Shown: positions 1 to 9,093 of the stretch, piece after piece | How the letters are laid out: the number at the start of each line of letters is the position of its first letter | Position numbering within the stretch: the first letter of the stretch is position 1 | NCBI GenBank assembly: GCA_030696695.1 | Contig: JAUYRP010000034.1 | Coordinates: 310,001-374,000, forward strand | Reading direction: 5' to 3' | From: Methylophilus sp. | GTDB taxonomy: Bacteria; Pseudomonadota; Gammaproteobacteria; Burkholderiales; Methylophilaceae | DNA: 64,000 bases | Translations under genes and position numbers: made by a program | The notes under the pieces: model-generated | Seen by the model: only the letters and a program-made list of their open reading frames with translations | Told to the model about the DNA's origin: nothing | Database searches by the model: none

Positions 1-2
1 TC

Positions 3-1490
3 GAGCGCATGATGTTTGAGCGTTTGCAAAATGTACATTCATGGAGTCAGCTTGGCTTAATGCAGGAAGTCACGATAGGCGATGTGGATAAGCGCTTATC
101 CATTTTCTTAAGTGAGTCTCAAAAGGCATACCACCAAGAGTACCGCGCATTGCATGTCCTGGATTTGCAACGTCGCGTAGTGGCTTCAAGCCACGCCGGT
201 CAAATTGGGCAGACATTATTGGCGCAGCCAAATTGGTTTACCGTGGACATTGGTCAGCGTCATTTGCAGCTATCCACAATTCAAGATGATGTGCTCATGA
301 TTACCCAAGCCATTGAGGATAGCTATACACAGCAGCCGGTTGGTTTTCTGGTGGCTGAATTTAATTGGCGTATTGTTAAAAAACTGCTCAACGATGCGGT
401 GAATCAGCAAGCTGCTGCAGTGCTATTTGATCAATCTCAACAAGTGCTTGCCTCGTCCAGCAACAGGTCAAATGTTGGCTATGCACTCCATGTAAGCAGT
501 GCATTAAAAGGCAATGTCAATTTGCCAGGCTGGACTGTACAGATTGAACGCGCACACTCTGTGGCCGTCGCGCCCGTGCATCGCTTGGCTTATATATTCT
601 TAGCATTACTTGCAGCCACTTTATTGTTTGCCTTGTTTTTGGTTCGCCCAATTGGCCGTGCCATCACGCAACCTGTCGAGCGCTTAACTGAGTTTGTGCG
701 TAGTTTTGGTCAGGCGTCACAAGCATTACCGCCTAAAGCAGGTCCGCCAGAGTTGCAAGAATTGACACAAGCATTTGAAAAAATGATTCAGGATTTAGAA
801 AAGTCACAAGACAACTTAACACGCGCTGCCAAGTTAGCTGTGGTGGGAGAGATGGCAGCGGCCATGAGTCACGAAGTACGGACGCCTTTAGGTATATTGC
901 GCTCTTCGGCAGATCTATTGTTGCGTGAGCCTGCATTGACAGCTGATGGACGTGAAGTGCTAGGCTTTATTATTTCTGAAACCGAGCGCCTGAATAAATT
1001 AGTCAGTACCTTGATTGATGCTGCTAAACCGCGTACCCCCAACTTTAATCCGATTGATTTAACGCAGTTGATTTACCACGTGGTTGCATTGTTGCAAAAT
1101 CAAGCGCAAGCAAAACAAGTGCACATTGGCTTTACGCAAAACGAAGTCATGACGATATGGGCAGATCAAGACCAAATGACGCAAGTACTGATGAACTTGT
1201 TGATTAACGCCATTCAGATTTTGCCTGAACATGGCATAGTAGAGATACATCTGGATAAGCAGGAAAGCAACATGGTGCTTTCAGTCTCTGATAACGGACC
1301 TGGTATACGCGTGCAAAATCAGGCACAAGTATTTGAGCCGTTCTTTACCCAGCGTGCAGGGGGTGTGGGCTTAGGGTTGGCTGTGGTGAGGCAAATTGTA
1401 CAAAGCCACCATGGAGAGATAACGTATCGCAATAGCGCATTGGGTGGCGCAGAATTCACTATCGTGTTGCCCATTTCGCAAGCTTCTTAA
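3..1490 (+). CDS. Sensor histidine kinase, 5' end cut by window edge
   Basis: Membrane sensor kinase that should phosphorylate the response regulator encoded 23 bases downstream. The reading frame is open to the left edge, so the true start and probably a first membrane helix lie outside. Counting from the first visible Met (base 9): an extracytoplasmic sensor region of about 185 residues (probably Cache-like), a membrane helix near 193-212, a HAMP-like linker, a HisKA domain with the phospho-acceptor His near 288 (SHEVRTPLG), then a HATPase domain with an N box (NLLINAI), a G1 box (DNGPGI) and a G2 box (GGVGLGLAVV). All catalytic boxes are present. The ligand cannot be told from sequence. 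The family call is secure; the sensor domain type is inference. Confidence 0.9.
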   Translation, partial: ERMMFERLQNVHSWSQLGLMQEVTIGDVDKRLSIFLSESQKAYHQEYRALHVLDLQRRVVASSHAGQIGQTLLAQPNWFTVDIGQRHLQLSTIQDDVLMITQAIEDSYTQQPVGFLVAEFNWRIVKKLLNDAVNQQAAAVLFDQSQQVLASSSNRSNVGYALHVSSALKGNVNLPGWTVQIERAHSVAVAPVHRLAYIFLALLAATLLFALFLVRPIGRAITQPVERLTEFVRSFGQASQALPPKAGPPELQELTQAFEKMIQDLEKSQDNLTRAAKLAVVGEMAAAMSHEVRTPLGILRSSADLLLREPALTADGREVLGFIISETERLNKLVSTLIDAAKPRTPNFNPIDLTQLIYHVVALLQNQAQAKQVHIGFTQNEVMTIWADQDQMTQVLMNLLINAIQILPEHGIVEIHLDKQESNMVLSVSDNGPGIRVQNQAQVFEPFFTQRAGGVGLGLAVVRQIVQSHHGEITYRNSALGGAEFTIVLPISQAS

Positions 1491-1513
1491 CATCACACAA
1501 TGAAAACGACATC

Positions 1514-2881
1514 ATGGATGCTTTAAAAACAATACTTGCAGTAGATGACGAGCCCAATATGCGTCGGCTGTTGGAGATCAGTCTACGTCAGGCTGGATAT
1601 AAGGCTTTGGTTGCTGAAGACGGCAAGCAAGCGCTTACTATTATCCACACGCAAAATGTCGATTGTGTAGTAAGTGATTTACATATGCCTGGCATGAACG
1701 GGCTCGCATTGTTACAGCAGATTAGGCAAACATCGGAACGATTGCCATTTATTATGGTGACTGCCCAAGGTGAAATTCAAACTGCAGTAGAGGCCATGAA
1801 ACTAGGGGCTGCTGATTATATTCAGCGCCCATTTGAATTAGAAACACTAGAAATGGCAATCAGCAAAGCGATTTCTAACAATAGGATTGCGCTCGAAAAC
1901 AGCTATTTAAAAGCAGACCAACAACCCGCAGAGAATGGGTTGATAGGGCAAAGTAAAGCCATGTTCGTATTAAAGCAAATGATTCAGCAAGTGGCGCCAG
2001 AAAAAGCCACAGTGTTGATTACAGGCGAAACCGGTACTGGTAAAGAGTTAATTGCCAAGGCCTTGCATGCTGCATCCCCCAGAAAAAATGCGTTGTTTGT
2101 ACCCGTCAATTGCGCAGCAATTCCTGCCGATATTTTGGAATCGGAGTTATTTGGACATGAAAAGGGCGCATTTACTGGCGCAGTCAAAGAACGCGTAGGT
2201 AAGTTTGAACTAGCCGATGGCGGTACTTTGTTTTTGGATGAAATCACAGAAATGCCGATTCACCTGCAAGCCAAGCTATTACGAGTACTGCAAGAAGGCG
2301 TGGTCGAAAAGTTGGGTGGCAATCGCCAAATAGCCCTGGATATTCGGGTGGTCGCGGCGACGAATCGTGACCCTATGCAGGCGGTCAAAGATGGCAAGCT
2401 ACGTGAAGATTTGTACTATCGCTTAAATGTGTTTCAACTCAATTCGCCTGCATTACGAGAACGTGAAGCTGATGTGGCGTTATTAGCACAACACTTTCTG
2501 GCTAAGCGAGGCGCTTTGCTAGCTGATTCAGCACTCGGTTGTTTGCAGGCATATCGCTGGCCAGGCAACGTGAGAGAGTTAGAAAATGTGTTAGAGCGCG
2601 CAGCCATACTTTCTGGCGGGCGTACGATAGAACCAGCGCATTTGCCTGCAGATATTGTGAGTGCATGCGCACCTGCCACCTCAATTGTCAGCAGTGTAAT
2701 TACGCAAACAGAAAATACAGCGCATCAATTTTCTATTCCTGCAGCAACACAACAATTAGAGCGACAGCTCATTGAGCAAGCGTTGAGTGCATGTAAAGGC
2801 AATAAGGCTAAAGCCGCCAAGTTGCTGGAAATTAGCGAGCGCTCACTTTGGTACAAACTAGATCAATATAGCCTTAAGTAA
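1514..2881 (+). CDS. Sigma54-dependent response regulator, NtrC family
   Basis: Cytoplasmic transcription activator paired with the upstream kinase. Order of domains: receiver (acidic pocket DDE at 11-13, phospho-Asp near 55 in SDLHMPGMNG), central AAA+ domain with Walker A (GETGTGKE), the sigma54-contacting GAFTGA loop and Walker B (GGTLFLDEI), and a C-terminal Fis-type helix-turn-helix (NKAKAAKLLEISERSLWYKL). The length of 455 residues is normal. An intact GAFTGA loop means it should activate RpoN-dependent promoters; I found no convincing -24/-12 site next to it, so the target is unknown. This is a second NtrC-like protein, distinct from the NtrC at the right end of the window. Confidence 0.93.
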   Translation: MDALKTILAVDDEPNMRRLLEISLRQAGYKALVAEDGKQALTIIHTQNVDCVVSDLHMPGMNGLALLQQIRQTSERLPFIMVTAQGEIQTAVEAMKLGAADYIQRPFELETLEMAISKAISNNRIALENSYLKADQQPAENGLIGQSKAMFVLKQMIQQVAPEKATVLITGETGTGKELIAKALHAASPRKNALFVPVNCAAIPADILESELFGHEKGAFTGAVKERVGKFELADGGTLFLDEITEMPIHLQAKLLRVLQEGVVEKLGGNRQIALDIRVVAATNRDPMQAVKDGKLREDLYYRLNVFQLNSPALREREADVALLAQHFLAKRGALLADSALGCLQAYRWPGNVRELENVLERAAILSGGRTIEPAHLPADIVSACAPATSIVSSVITQTENTAHQFSIPAATQQLERQLIEQALSACKGNKAKAAKLLEISERSLWYKLDQYSLK

Positions 2882-2896
2882 ACAATAAAAATAAGA

Positions 2897-2936
2897 TTGA
2901 CAACGAAAATTAACAGTGTTAACTTAACGGTGTTAA
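2897..2936 (+). promoter_or_regulatory. Promoter with two tandem TetR-type operators
   Basis: TTGACA at 2897-2902, a 17-base spacer, then TAACTT at 2920-2925 make a sigma70-type promoter. Two 13-mers, TTAACAGTGTTAA (2910-2922) and TTAACGGTGTTAA (2924-2936), overlap and follow the -10 box. Each is an imperfect inverted repeat and they differ at one base. Their place in front of an operon that encodes a TetR repressor suggests autorepression, which is inference. Confidence 0.6.
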
Positions 2937-2967
2937 TTATTTGATTGTATCTATTCGAGCTGCCTAT

Positions 2968-3438
2968 ATGGACAATAGTTATCTTTGGTTAAAAACGATT
3001 CATATCTTTGGTGTGGTCCTATTTTTAGGCAATATCATCGTGACAGGATGGTGGAAAAATATGGCGGATTTAACCAAAAATCCTCAAATTATTGCATTCG
3101 CACAACGCCAAGTTACGCTGACGGATTTTATTTTTACGGCTGGTGGAGTATTGATACTATTATCAGCAGGCACATTTAACGTAATTTGGCATGGTTTAAG
3201 CTTTTCCAGTCGATGGATATCTCATGGGTACGCTTTTTTTATTGCTTCTGGAGTAATCTGGTTTTTAGTACTGATTCCTGTGCAGATTAAGCAAGCCAAC
3301 ATGGCAAAACGTTTCGCAGAAACTGGTGTGATACCAGACGCCTATTGGAAACTGTGTACCCTTTGGAATTTTTTTGGTGTGCTAGCTACGCTTTTACCAC
3401 TGATCAACCTATATTGGATGGTTTTTAAGCCAGCCTGA
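2968..3438 (+). CDS. DUF2269-type integral membrane protein
   Basis: Small membrane protein of 156 residues with about four hydrophobic helices (for example near residues 9-25, 49-70, 80-105 and 130-153). It resembles the DUF2269 family of predicted integral membrane proteins (N-terminal LKTIHIFGVVLFLGNIIVTGWW); no biochemical role is established. I chose the ATG at 2968 over an in-frame TTG at 2941, because the TTG would overlap the operator/promoter region. It is the first gene of the operon with the TetR repressor and the RND efflux genes, 20 bases before tetR, so it may belong to the same stress response. The family call is fairly sure; the role is unknown. Confidence 0.75.
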   Translation: MDNSYLWLKTIHIFGVVLFLGNIIVTGWWKNMADLTKNPQIIAFAQRQVTLTDFIFTAGGVLILLSAGTFNVIWHGLSFSSRWISHGYAFFIASGVIWFLVLIPVQIKQANMAKRFAETGVIPDAYWKLCTLWNFFGVLATLLPLINLYWMVFKPA

Positions 3439-3458
3439 TCTAAACAATTCAATACCTT

Positions 3459-4094
3459 ATGCCACCAAAACCAAAAACCAAGCTAGCGCGCGAACAGTTC
3501 AGAACGCTGATTATTGATAATGCGCGCGATTTATTTGTGAGCAAAGGGGTGGAAGCGGTCACCATGCGGGAAATCGCCAAGCGTATTGGCTATTCCGCCA
3601 CCAGTATTTATTTGCATTTTGCTGATAAAGAAGCCTTGTTGCGCGCCATTTGTGATACTGACTTTTTAAAGTTAGCTACAACGCTCAAAGAAATTTTATC
3701 GATACCAGACCCAATACAGCGCTTAATTGCATTTGGTGAAGGCTATGCCAAATTTGCACTGGCATTTCCCAACCATTATCGGCTGATGTTTATGACGCCA
3801 CATTTACCATACAACGCTGAGTGTTCGGGTTTGCAACAGAATAATGCTGAGCAAGATGCCTATTTTCAGTTAAAAACGGTAGTGCAAGATGTATATGAAG
3901 CTGGCGGGTTTAAAACGGATCTACATGATGCCGATTTGATCGCGCAAACCGTTTGGGCGGGCATGCATGGGGTATGTGCATTGCAAATTATTATGGCAGA
4001 GGATGATTGGGTACAATGGCGACCGATTGATGTGCGGTTAACCATGATGCAACAGTTGTTGTTATCGGGATTATTGAAAGAAAAATATGAATAA
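3459..4094 (+). CDS. TetR/AcrR family transcriptional repressor
   Basis: A 211-residue one-component regulator. The N-terminal helix-turn-helix at about residues 15-62 carries the classic pattern (ARDLFVSKGVEAVTMREIAKRIGYSATSIYLHFADKEALL). The C-terminal ligand/dimer domain contains FALAFPNHYRLMF, typical of the TetR C-terminal family 13/WHG type. Its end overlaps the start of the membrane fusion protein gene by eight bases, so it is translated in the efflux operon it presumably controls. The tandem 13-mer palindromes at 2910-2936 are the likely binding sites. The inducer is unknown. Confidence 0.9.
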   Translation: MPPKPKTKLAREQFRTLIIDNARDLFVSKGVEAVTMREIAKRIGYSATSIYLHFADKEALLRAICDTDFLKLATTLKEILSIPDPIQRLIAFGEGYAKFALAFPNHYRLMFMTPHLPYNAECSGLQQNNAEQDAYFQLKTVVQDVYEAGGFKTDLHDADLIAQTVWAGMHGVCALQIIMAEDDWVQWRPIDVRLTMMQQLLLSGLLKEKYE

Positions 4095-5190
4095 AACACA
4101 CTATCTATGTCTGCTGGCATTGCTGCTGAGTGCATGCGATAAACCTGTGGAGACTGCCCCGCCGCCACGTCCAGCGTTGGTGATGAAAGTGGGTCAAAAC
4201 CAATTAGCCAATAGCGAGATGGTGCTGGTAGGTGAAGTGAAATCACGTTATGAATCAAATGTTGGCTTTAGAATTGCCGGAAAAATTACCCAGCGTTTGG
4301 TTGACGTAGGGGCACAAGTCAAAAAAGGCCAAGTGTTGGCCACCATTGACGCTATTGATGCCAATTTAAGTGCACAAGCGGCCAATGCCGATATTCAGGC
4401 TGCGGAAGCCAATTATGCATTAGCCAAGGCAGAGTTAGATCGCCAAAGATTGCTGTTTGAAAAGCAGTTTATTTCCAAGTCCGCATTAGATTTACGAGAG
4501 GCGGAATTTAAAACAGCAGTCGCCCGTTTAAAACAAATCAAATCGCAATCGGCCGTAACGGGCAACCAATCCAACTACACCAAACTAATTGCCGACCGTA
4601 ATGGCGTGATTGCGCAAATCACGGCAGAGCCTGGACAAGTCGTAGCCGCAGGGCAACAGGTGGCACAAATTATTGATTATGAACATATTGAAGTGCTGGT
4701 GGCCGTGCCTGAGTCACGCATGGCTGCGTTGCAAGTGGGGCAATCGGTATTAATCAAGTTATGGGTCAACACAGAAAAAACTTATGTGGGTAAAGTGCGC
4801 GAAATTGCCCCAGCAGCCAATCCATCCACCCGCGCTTTTGATGTACGTGTGGCAGTGCAAGCGCCAGATACACAACTTAAAATTGGTATGACAGCAGGTG
4901 TAGCGTTTGATACAGAAGTGAATCATGCCATTGTGATTCCAAGCGCAGCGCTTACACATACGGATGGTCAAAACCAAGTATGGGTGATTGATCAACAAGG
5001 CGTAGCAAACCCTAGAGTGGTAAATTCTGGTGCGTATTCTGAGCAAGGTGTCGAAATTACCAGTGGGTTAAAAGTTGGTGAAATGATTGCCATTGCCGGT
5101 GTGCACACGCTGGTCAAAGGTCAAAAAGTGACACCTAAATTAGCCAACTCCGCGATGGCGCAAGCGACTACAACAGGCTTAGCAAAATGA
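4087..5190 (+). CDS. RND efflux periplasmic adaptor (membrane fusion protein)
   Basis: Periplasmic adaptor that links an inner membrane RND pump to an outer membrane channel. The N-terminus has a lipoprotein signal (lipobox LLSAC, acyl Cys at residue 17). It is followed by a barrel-sandwich/lipoyl half motif (GFRIAGKITQRLVDVGAQVKKGQVLATID), a coiled-coil hairpin of about 90 residues, the second lipoyl half (DRNGVIAQITAEPGQVVAAGQQVAQI), then beta-barrel and membrane-proximal domains. The length of 367 is typical of the HlyD/AcrA family. It overlaps tetR by eight bases and the pump gene by four (ATGA), indicating tight translational coupling. Substrates cannot be predicted. Confidence 0.92.
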   Translation: MNKTHYLCLLALLLSACDKPVETAPPPRPALVMKVGQNQLANSEMVLVGEVKSRYESNVGFRIAGKITQRLVDVGAQVKKGQVLATIDAIDANLSAQAANADIQAAEANYALAKAELDRQRLLFEKQFISKSALDLREAEFKTAVARLKQIKSQSAVTGNQSNYTKLIADRNGVIAQITAEPGQVVAAGQQVAQIIDYEHIEVLVAVPESRMAALQVGQSVLIKLWVNTEKTYVGKVREIAPAANPSTRAFDVRVAVQAPDTQLKIGMTAGVAFDTEVNHAIVIPSAALTHTDGQNQVWVIDQQGVANPRVVNSGAYSEQGVEITSGLKVGEMIAIAGVHTLVKGQKVTPKLANSAMAQATTTGLAK

Positions 5191-8100
5191 AGCCCACGCA
5201 CGATTCCTCCACTAGCACAGGCTTTAATTTATCCACTTGGGCGCTCAAAAACCAAGTGATTGTGCTGTATTTTATGCTCATGCTGACGTTAGCAGGCATC
5301 TTTTCCTATACGCAGTTAGGTCAATCAGAAGACCCGCCATTTACATTTAAAGTGATGTTGATACGCACCACATGGCCCGGCGCAAGTGCCTTAGAGGTGG
5401 AGCAGCAAATCACCGATAAAATCGAAAAGAAAATTCAAGAAGTCCCACACTTAGGCTACTCCAGCAGTTACTCTCGCCCTGGTTTATCCATGATTTTTGT
5501 GGTGATTAAAGACGATACGTTTTCTGGTGAAATACCCGAATTATGGTATCAAGTGCGTAAAAAAGTAGGTGATATTCGGCATACCTTACCAAACAACATT
5601 GAAAGCCTGACCTTTAACGATGAATTCAGTGATGTTTACGGCAGTATGTATGCCTTAACAGGCGATGGGTTTGATAACTTTGCGCTAAAGCAACAAGCAG
5701 AGCAAATTCGCGCTGCATTATTAAAAATTAAAGATGTGGCCAAAGTGGATTTTTTTGGCGAACAAAAGCAACGCATATTCATTGAAATATCCAATGCAAA
5801 ACTCACTAACTTGGGTATTAGCGCGAGCACCTTGTTGCAAATATTGCAAACACAAAATGCGGTGGTACGCGGCGGTATATTTGAATCGCCAGATGAGCGC
5901 ATTCGCATTGATGTGTCAGGCCGATTTACCACACTGGATGATATACGCAACCTAGAAATTCGCGCCAACCAACAAGCGTTTAAACTGGGTGACGTGGCGA
6001 AAGTGTCACGTGGTTTTGAAGACCCGCCGCAAGACACGGTGCGCTACAACGGTACAGAAACCCTATTGCTTGGTATCAGTATGACCGCAGGTGGCGATGT
6101 GATTGCGTTGGGTAAGCACCTAGATCACACCGTCGCAAGAATAAAAGCCCAGCTGCCCGTCGGCATGGAGCTCAGCACGGTAACCTCTCAACCCAGAATA
6201 GTGGCTAATTCCGTGCAAGACTTTGTGAAGTCTTTGGTGGAAGCCTTAGTGATTGTGCTCGGCGTGAGCTTGCTATCCTTAGGTTTGCGTACTGGCATTG
6301 TGGTGGCGATTTCTATTCCTATTGTCATGGCCGCTACGTTTTTGGCCATGCATTACTTTGATATTGGTTTACATAAGATATCATTGGGCGCGTTGATTTT
6401 GGCCTTAGGTTTGCTGGTAGACGATGCGATTATCGCGGTTGAAATGATGTCGTCCAAAATGGAACAAGGCTGGGACCGTATGAAGTCGGCCTCATTTGCT
6501 TATACCTCTACCGCCATGCCGATGCTTACAGGCACCTTGGTCACGGTAGCCGGGTTTTTGCCAATTGCTACTGCAGTTTCATCTACAGGCGAATACACCC
6601 GCTCCATTTTTCAGGTGTCTGCCATTGCGTTGACCATTTCATGGGTTGCAGCCGTGGTGTTTGTACCCTTCCTTGGCTACCATTTATTGCCAGATTACAG
6701 TGAAAAACCTGCTTCACCTAAATGGATAATGTGGCTAAAACAGCGCCTGAATCTCAGTGACAAAGCCGATGCTGCACATCATCATGATATCTACAATACG
6801 CCTTTTTATAATGCGTTTCGTCGTTTGGTCACGGCTTGCGTACGCTACAAAAAAACGGTGATGGTATTAACGCTGTTGATGTTTGTATTGGCATTGTTAG
6901 GGTTTAGTAAAGTGCAACAACAGTTCTTTCCTGATTCAACACGCTTAGAGTTGGTGGTGGATTTGCGCTTAACCGAGGGCGCCTCTTATCGTGCCACCAA
7001 TGCAGAAGTGAAGCGTTTGGAACAATGGCTACAGTCATGGAATAAAGAGCATGCGGCAATAGAAAACTTTGTCGCATATATTGGCACAGGAGCACCTCGC
7101 TATTACTTACCGCTAGATGTGCAATTGCCACACCGTGGCTTTGCCCAGTTTGTTATTCTGACCAAAGATTTAACCATGCGCGAACGTCTACGCACTGATT
7201 TACTGCAATTGTTTGAGCGAGATTTCCCGACTCTACGCGCATCTGTATTACGCCTTGAAAATGGGCCGCCGGTTGGTTTCCCTGTGCAGTTTAGGGTAGA
7301 CGGTTACGATATTCCACAAGTGCGCGCGATTGCTCACCAAATTGAAAAAATCATGCGTGCAAACAGCAATCTGACCAATGTGCAGTTGGGTTGGGAAGAG
7401 CCAAGTAAAGTGATGCAAGTGAAAATTGATCAGTCCAAAGCCAGGCTGTTGGGTGTAAGCTCTGTTGACATCGCCAATATGCTCAATGGCGCCATGAGCG
7501 AGCTGTATGTGACGGAGTTTAGAGAGGGCAATGAGCGTATTGATATTGTGGCTAGAGGCCCAGAAATAGAACGCGCACAATTTTCACGTCTGCCAGATTT
7601 GATGGTGTACACGCAAACAGGCAGAAGCGTGCCGCTTTCGCAAGTAGCGACTATCACTTCTGGCTTTGAAGAAGGTGTGATTTGGCGCCGAAACCGTGTG
7701 CCTTCACTCACCGTGCGCGCGCATTTGCGTGGCAACATGCAAGCGCCAGTGGTGTCTGACCAAATTGAGTCACAACTCAACGAGATACGTGCTAAATTGC
7801 CTATGGGTATTACCATTGAAACAGGTGGGGCGGTAGAGGAGTCGGCCAAAGGGGGCGCCTCGGTCGCTAAAGGTGTGCCGCTATTCATTGCGGTTGTGAT
7901 GACCTTGTTGATGCTGCAGCTTAAGAGTTTCTCGCGTGTGTTTTTGGTCATGCTGACCGCACCACTCGGACTCATTGGTGTCACAGCTGCGTTGCTGATA
8001 TTTAATATGCCATTTGGTTTTGTGGCGATGTTAGGCACCATTGCGCTATCGGGCATGATTATGCGTAACTCGGTGATTTTGGTGGACCAGATTGATCAAG

Positions 8101-8360
8101 ATAAATCCAATGGTTTGGCCGATTGGCAAGCGGTGGTGGAATCTACCATTCGTCGATTTAGGCCTATTGTGTTGACGGCTGCGGCTGCGATTTTGGCCAT
8201 GATTCCGCTGACCCGCAGTGTGTTCTTTGGGCCGATGGCAGTGGCCATTATGGGCGGATTAACGGCGGCCACCATATTAACGGTACTGTTTTTACCTGCG
8301 CTTTATGCGTTTTGGTACGGCATTAAAATTGAGGATGACATGACGCAGCAAACCACGTGA
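5187..8360 (+). CDS. RND multidrug efflux permease, HAE1 type
   Basis: Inner membrane proton-driven exporter of 1057 residues, the normal size for AcrB/MexB relatives. Twelve membrane helices are expected. The sequence shows the first helix after a short N-tail, two large periplasmic loops, the helix-4 region with charged relay residues (ALILALGLLVDDAIIAVEMM, with paired Asp), and the internal duplication (GTIALSGMIMRNSVILVDQI). Tight coupling with the upstream adaptor suggests one pump. The nearest outer membrane partner is the TolC homologue at 9094-10449. The subgroup is closer to the TriC/MdtBC-like branch in style than to AcrB itself, but that is an impression only. Confidence 0.93.
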   Translation: MKPTHDSSTSTGFNLSTWALKNQVIVLYFMLMLTLAGIFSYTQLGQSEDPPFTFKVMLIRTTWPGASALEVEQQITDKIEKKIQEVPHLGYSSSYSRPGLSMIFVVIKDDTFSGEIPELWYQVRKKVGDIRHTLPNNIESLTFNDEFSDVYGSMYALTGDGFDNFALKQQAEQIRAALLKIKDVAKVDFFGEQKQRIFIEISNAKLTNLGISASTLLQILQTQNAVVRGGIFESPDERIRIDVSGRFTTLDDIRNLEIRANQQAFKLGDVAKVSRGFEDPPQDTVRYNGTETLLLGISMTAGGDVIALGKHLDHTVARIKAQLPVGMELSTVTSQPRIVANSVQDFVKSLVEALVIVLGVSLLSLGLRTGIVVAISIPIVMAATFLAMHYFDIGLHKISLGALILALGLLVDDAIIAVEMMSSKMEQGWDRMKSASFAYTSTAMPMLTGTLVTVAGFLPIATAVSSTGEYTRSIFQVSAIALTISWVAAVVFVPFLGYHLLPDYSEKPASPKWIMWLKQRLNLSDKADAAHHHDIYNTPFYNAFRRLVTACVRYKKTVMVLTLLMFVLALLGFSKVQQQFFPDSTRLELVVDLRLTEGASYRATNAEVKRLEQWLQSWNKEHAAIENFVAYIGTGAPRYYLPLDVQLPHRGFAQFVILTKDLTMRERLRTDLLQLFERDFPTLRASVLRLENGPPVGFPVQFRVDGYDIPQVRAIAHQIEKIMRANSNLTNVQLGWEEPSKVMQVKIDQSKARLLGVSSVDIANMLNGAMSELYVTEFREGNERIDIVARGPEIERAQFSRLPDLMVYTQTGRSVPLSQVATITSGFEEGVIWRRNRVPSLTVRAHLRGNMQAPVVSDQIESQLNEIRAKLPMGITIETGGAVEESAKGGASVAKGVPLFIAVVMTLLMLQLKSFSRVFLVMLTAPLGLIGVTAALLIFNMPFGFVAMLGTIALSGMIMRNSVILVDQIDQDKSNGLADWQAVVESTIRRFRPIVLTAAAAILAMIPLTRSVFFGPMAVAIMGGLTAATILTVLFLPALYAFWYGIKIEDDMTQQTT

Positions 8361-8409
8361 GATTAAGCAATTCAGTTATAATTTAACGCATTAAATGAAG
8401 AGGTTAAGC

Positions 8410-9084
8410 ATGAACACTGCAGCAGATAGCACAAAAATTGAAACCGCAAGATTCAATATGATTGAACAGCAAATTCGCACATGGGATGTCCTCGATCCAA
8501 CGGTGCTGCAATTGTTGCACGATGTACCACGCGAGCATTTTGTGCCTGCGACTTACCAAGGGTTGGCGTTTGCCGATTTAGAAATTCCGATTGGACACGG
8601 TCAATCCATGTTGAGCCCAAAGCTTGAAGGCCGCATGTTACAGGCACTGAGCATTCAAAAAACGGACCATGTCTTGCATGTAGGCACTGGCACTGGCTAC
8701 TTAACTGCACTGATTGCAAAGCTGGCTAAAACGGTAGTATCGGTAGAAATTGAGCCTGCCTTAAGTGCCTTGGCCGCTCAACATTTGCAACAGCAGGGTA
8801 TAGAAAATGTCTCCTTAGTAGTGGGAGATGCAGCACAAGGTTGGGCAGCAAGTGCACCTTATGATGTGATTGTGTTTGGCGCATCTTCTCCAGTTGAGCC
8901 AGCGCAAGTAAGGCGGCAACTGACCATCGGTGGACGTATGCTGATTATTTTAGGTACGGCACCCGTGATGTGCGCGACCTTGATTCAACGAATTTCTGAA
9001 CACGGATTTAAAGAGGATGTCTTATTTGAAACCTGCATTGCGCCGCTGGTGAATGCCACGCAAGCGCAGTCTTTTCATTTTTAA
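8410..9084 (+). CDS. Protein-L-isoaspartate O-methyltransferase family protein
   Basis: SAM-dependent methyltransferase of the PCMT family, 224 residues. It has the N-terminal helical part (MIEQQIRTWDVLDP), the PCMT signature near DVPREHFVP, and SAM motif I (VLHVGTGTGYLTALIAKL). The usual post-motif (VEIEPALSALAAQHL) and DAAQGW loop are visible. True repair enzymes have a clear catalytic Ser/Thr loop in the segment after GHGQSMLSP, which seems retained in form. Homologues beside tolC in betaproteobacteria are divergent and their substrate is uncertain. The ATG at 8410 is preferred over 8395 because an AAGAGG ribosome site lies just before it. It stands ten bases from tolC. Confidence 0.85.
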   Translation: MNTAADSTKIETARFNMIEQQIRTWDVLDPTVLQLLHDVPREHFVPATYQGLAFADLEIPIGHGQSMLSPKLEGRMLQALSIQKTDHVLHVGTGTGYLTALIAKLAKTVVSVEIEPALSALAAQHLQQQGIENVSLVVGDAAQGWAASAPYDVIVFGASSPVEPAQVRRQLTIGGRMLIILGTAPVMCATLIQRISEHGFKEDVLFETCIAPLVNATQAQSFHF

Positions 9085-9093
9085 GAATCATTT

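Noticed and set aside
7430-8056. 208-codon frame on the minus strand inside the RND pump gene
   Set aside because: It lies wholly within a clear coding gene, has Thr/Ser/Pro-rich noise and no ribosome site.
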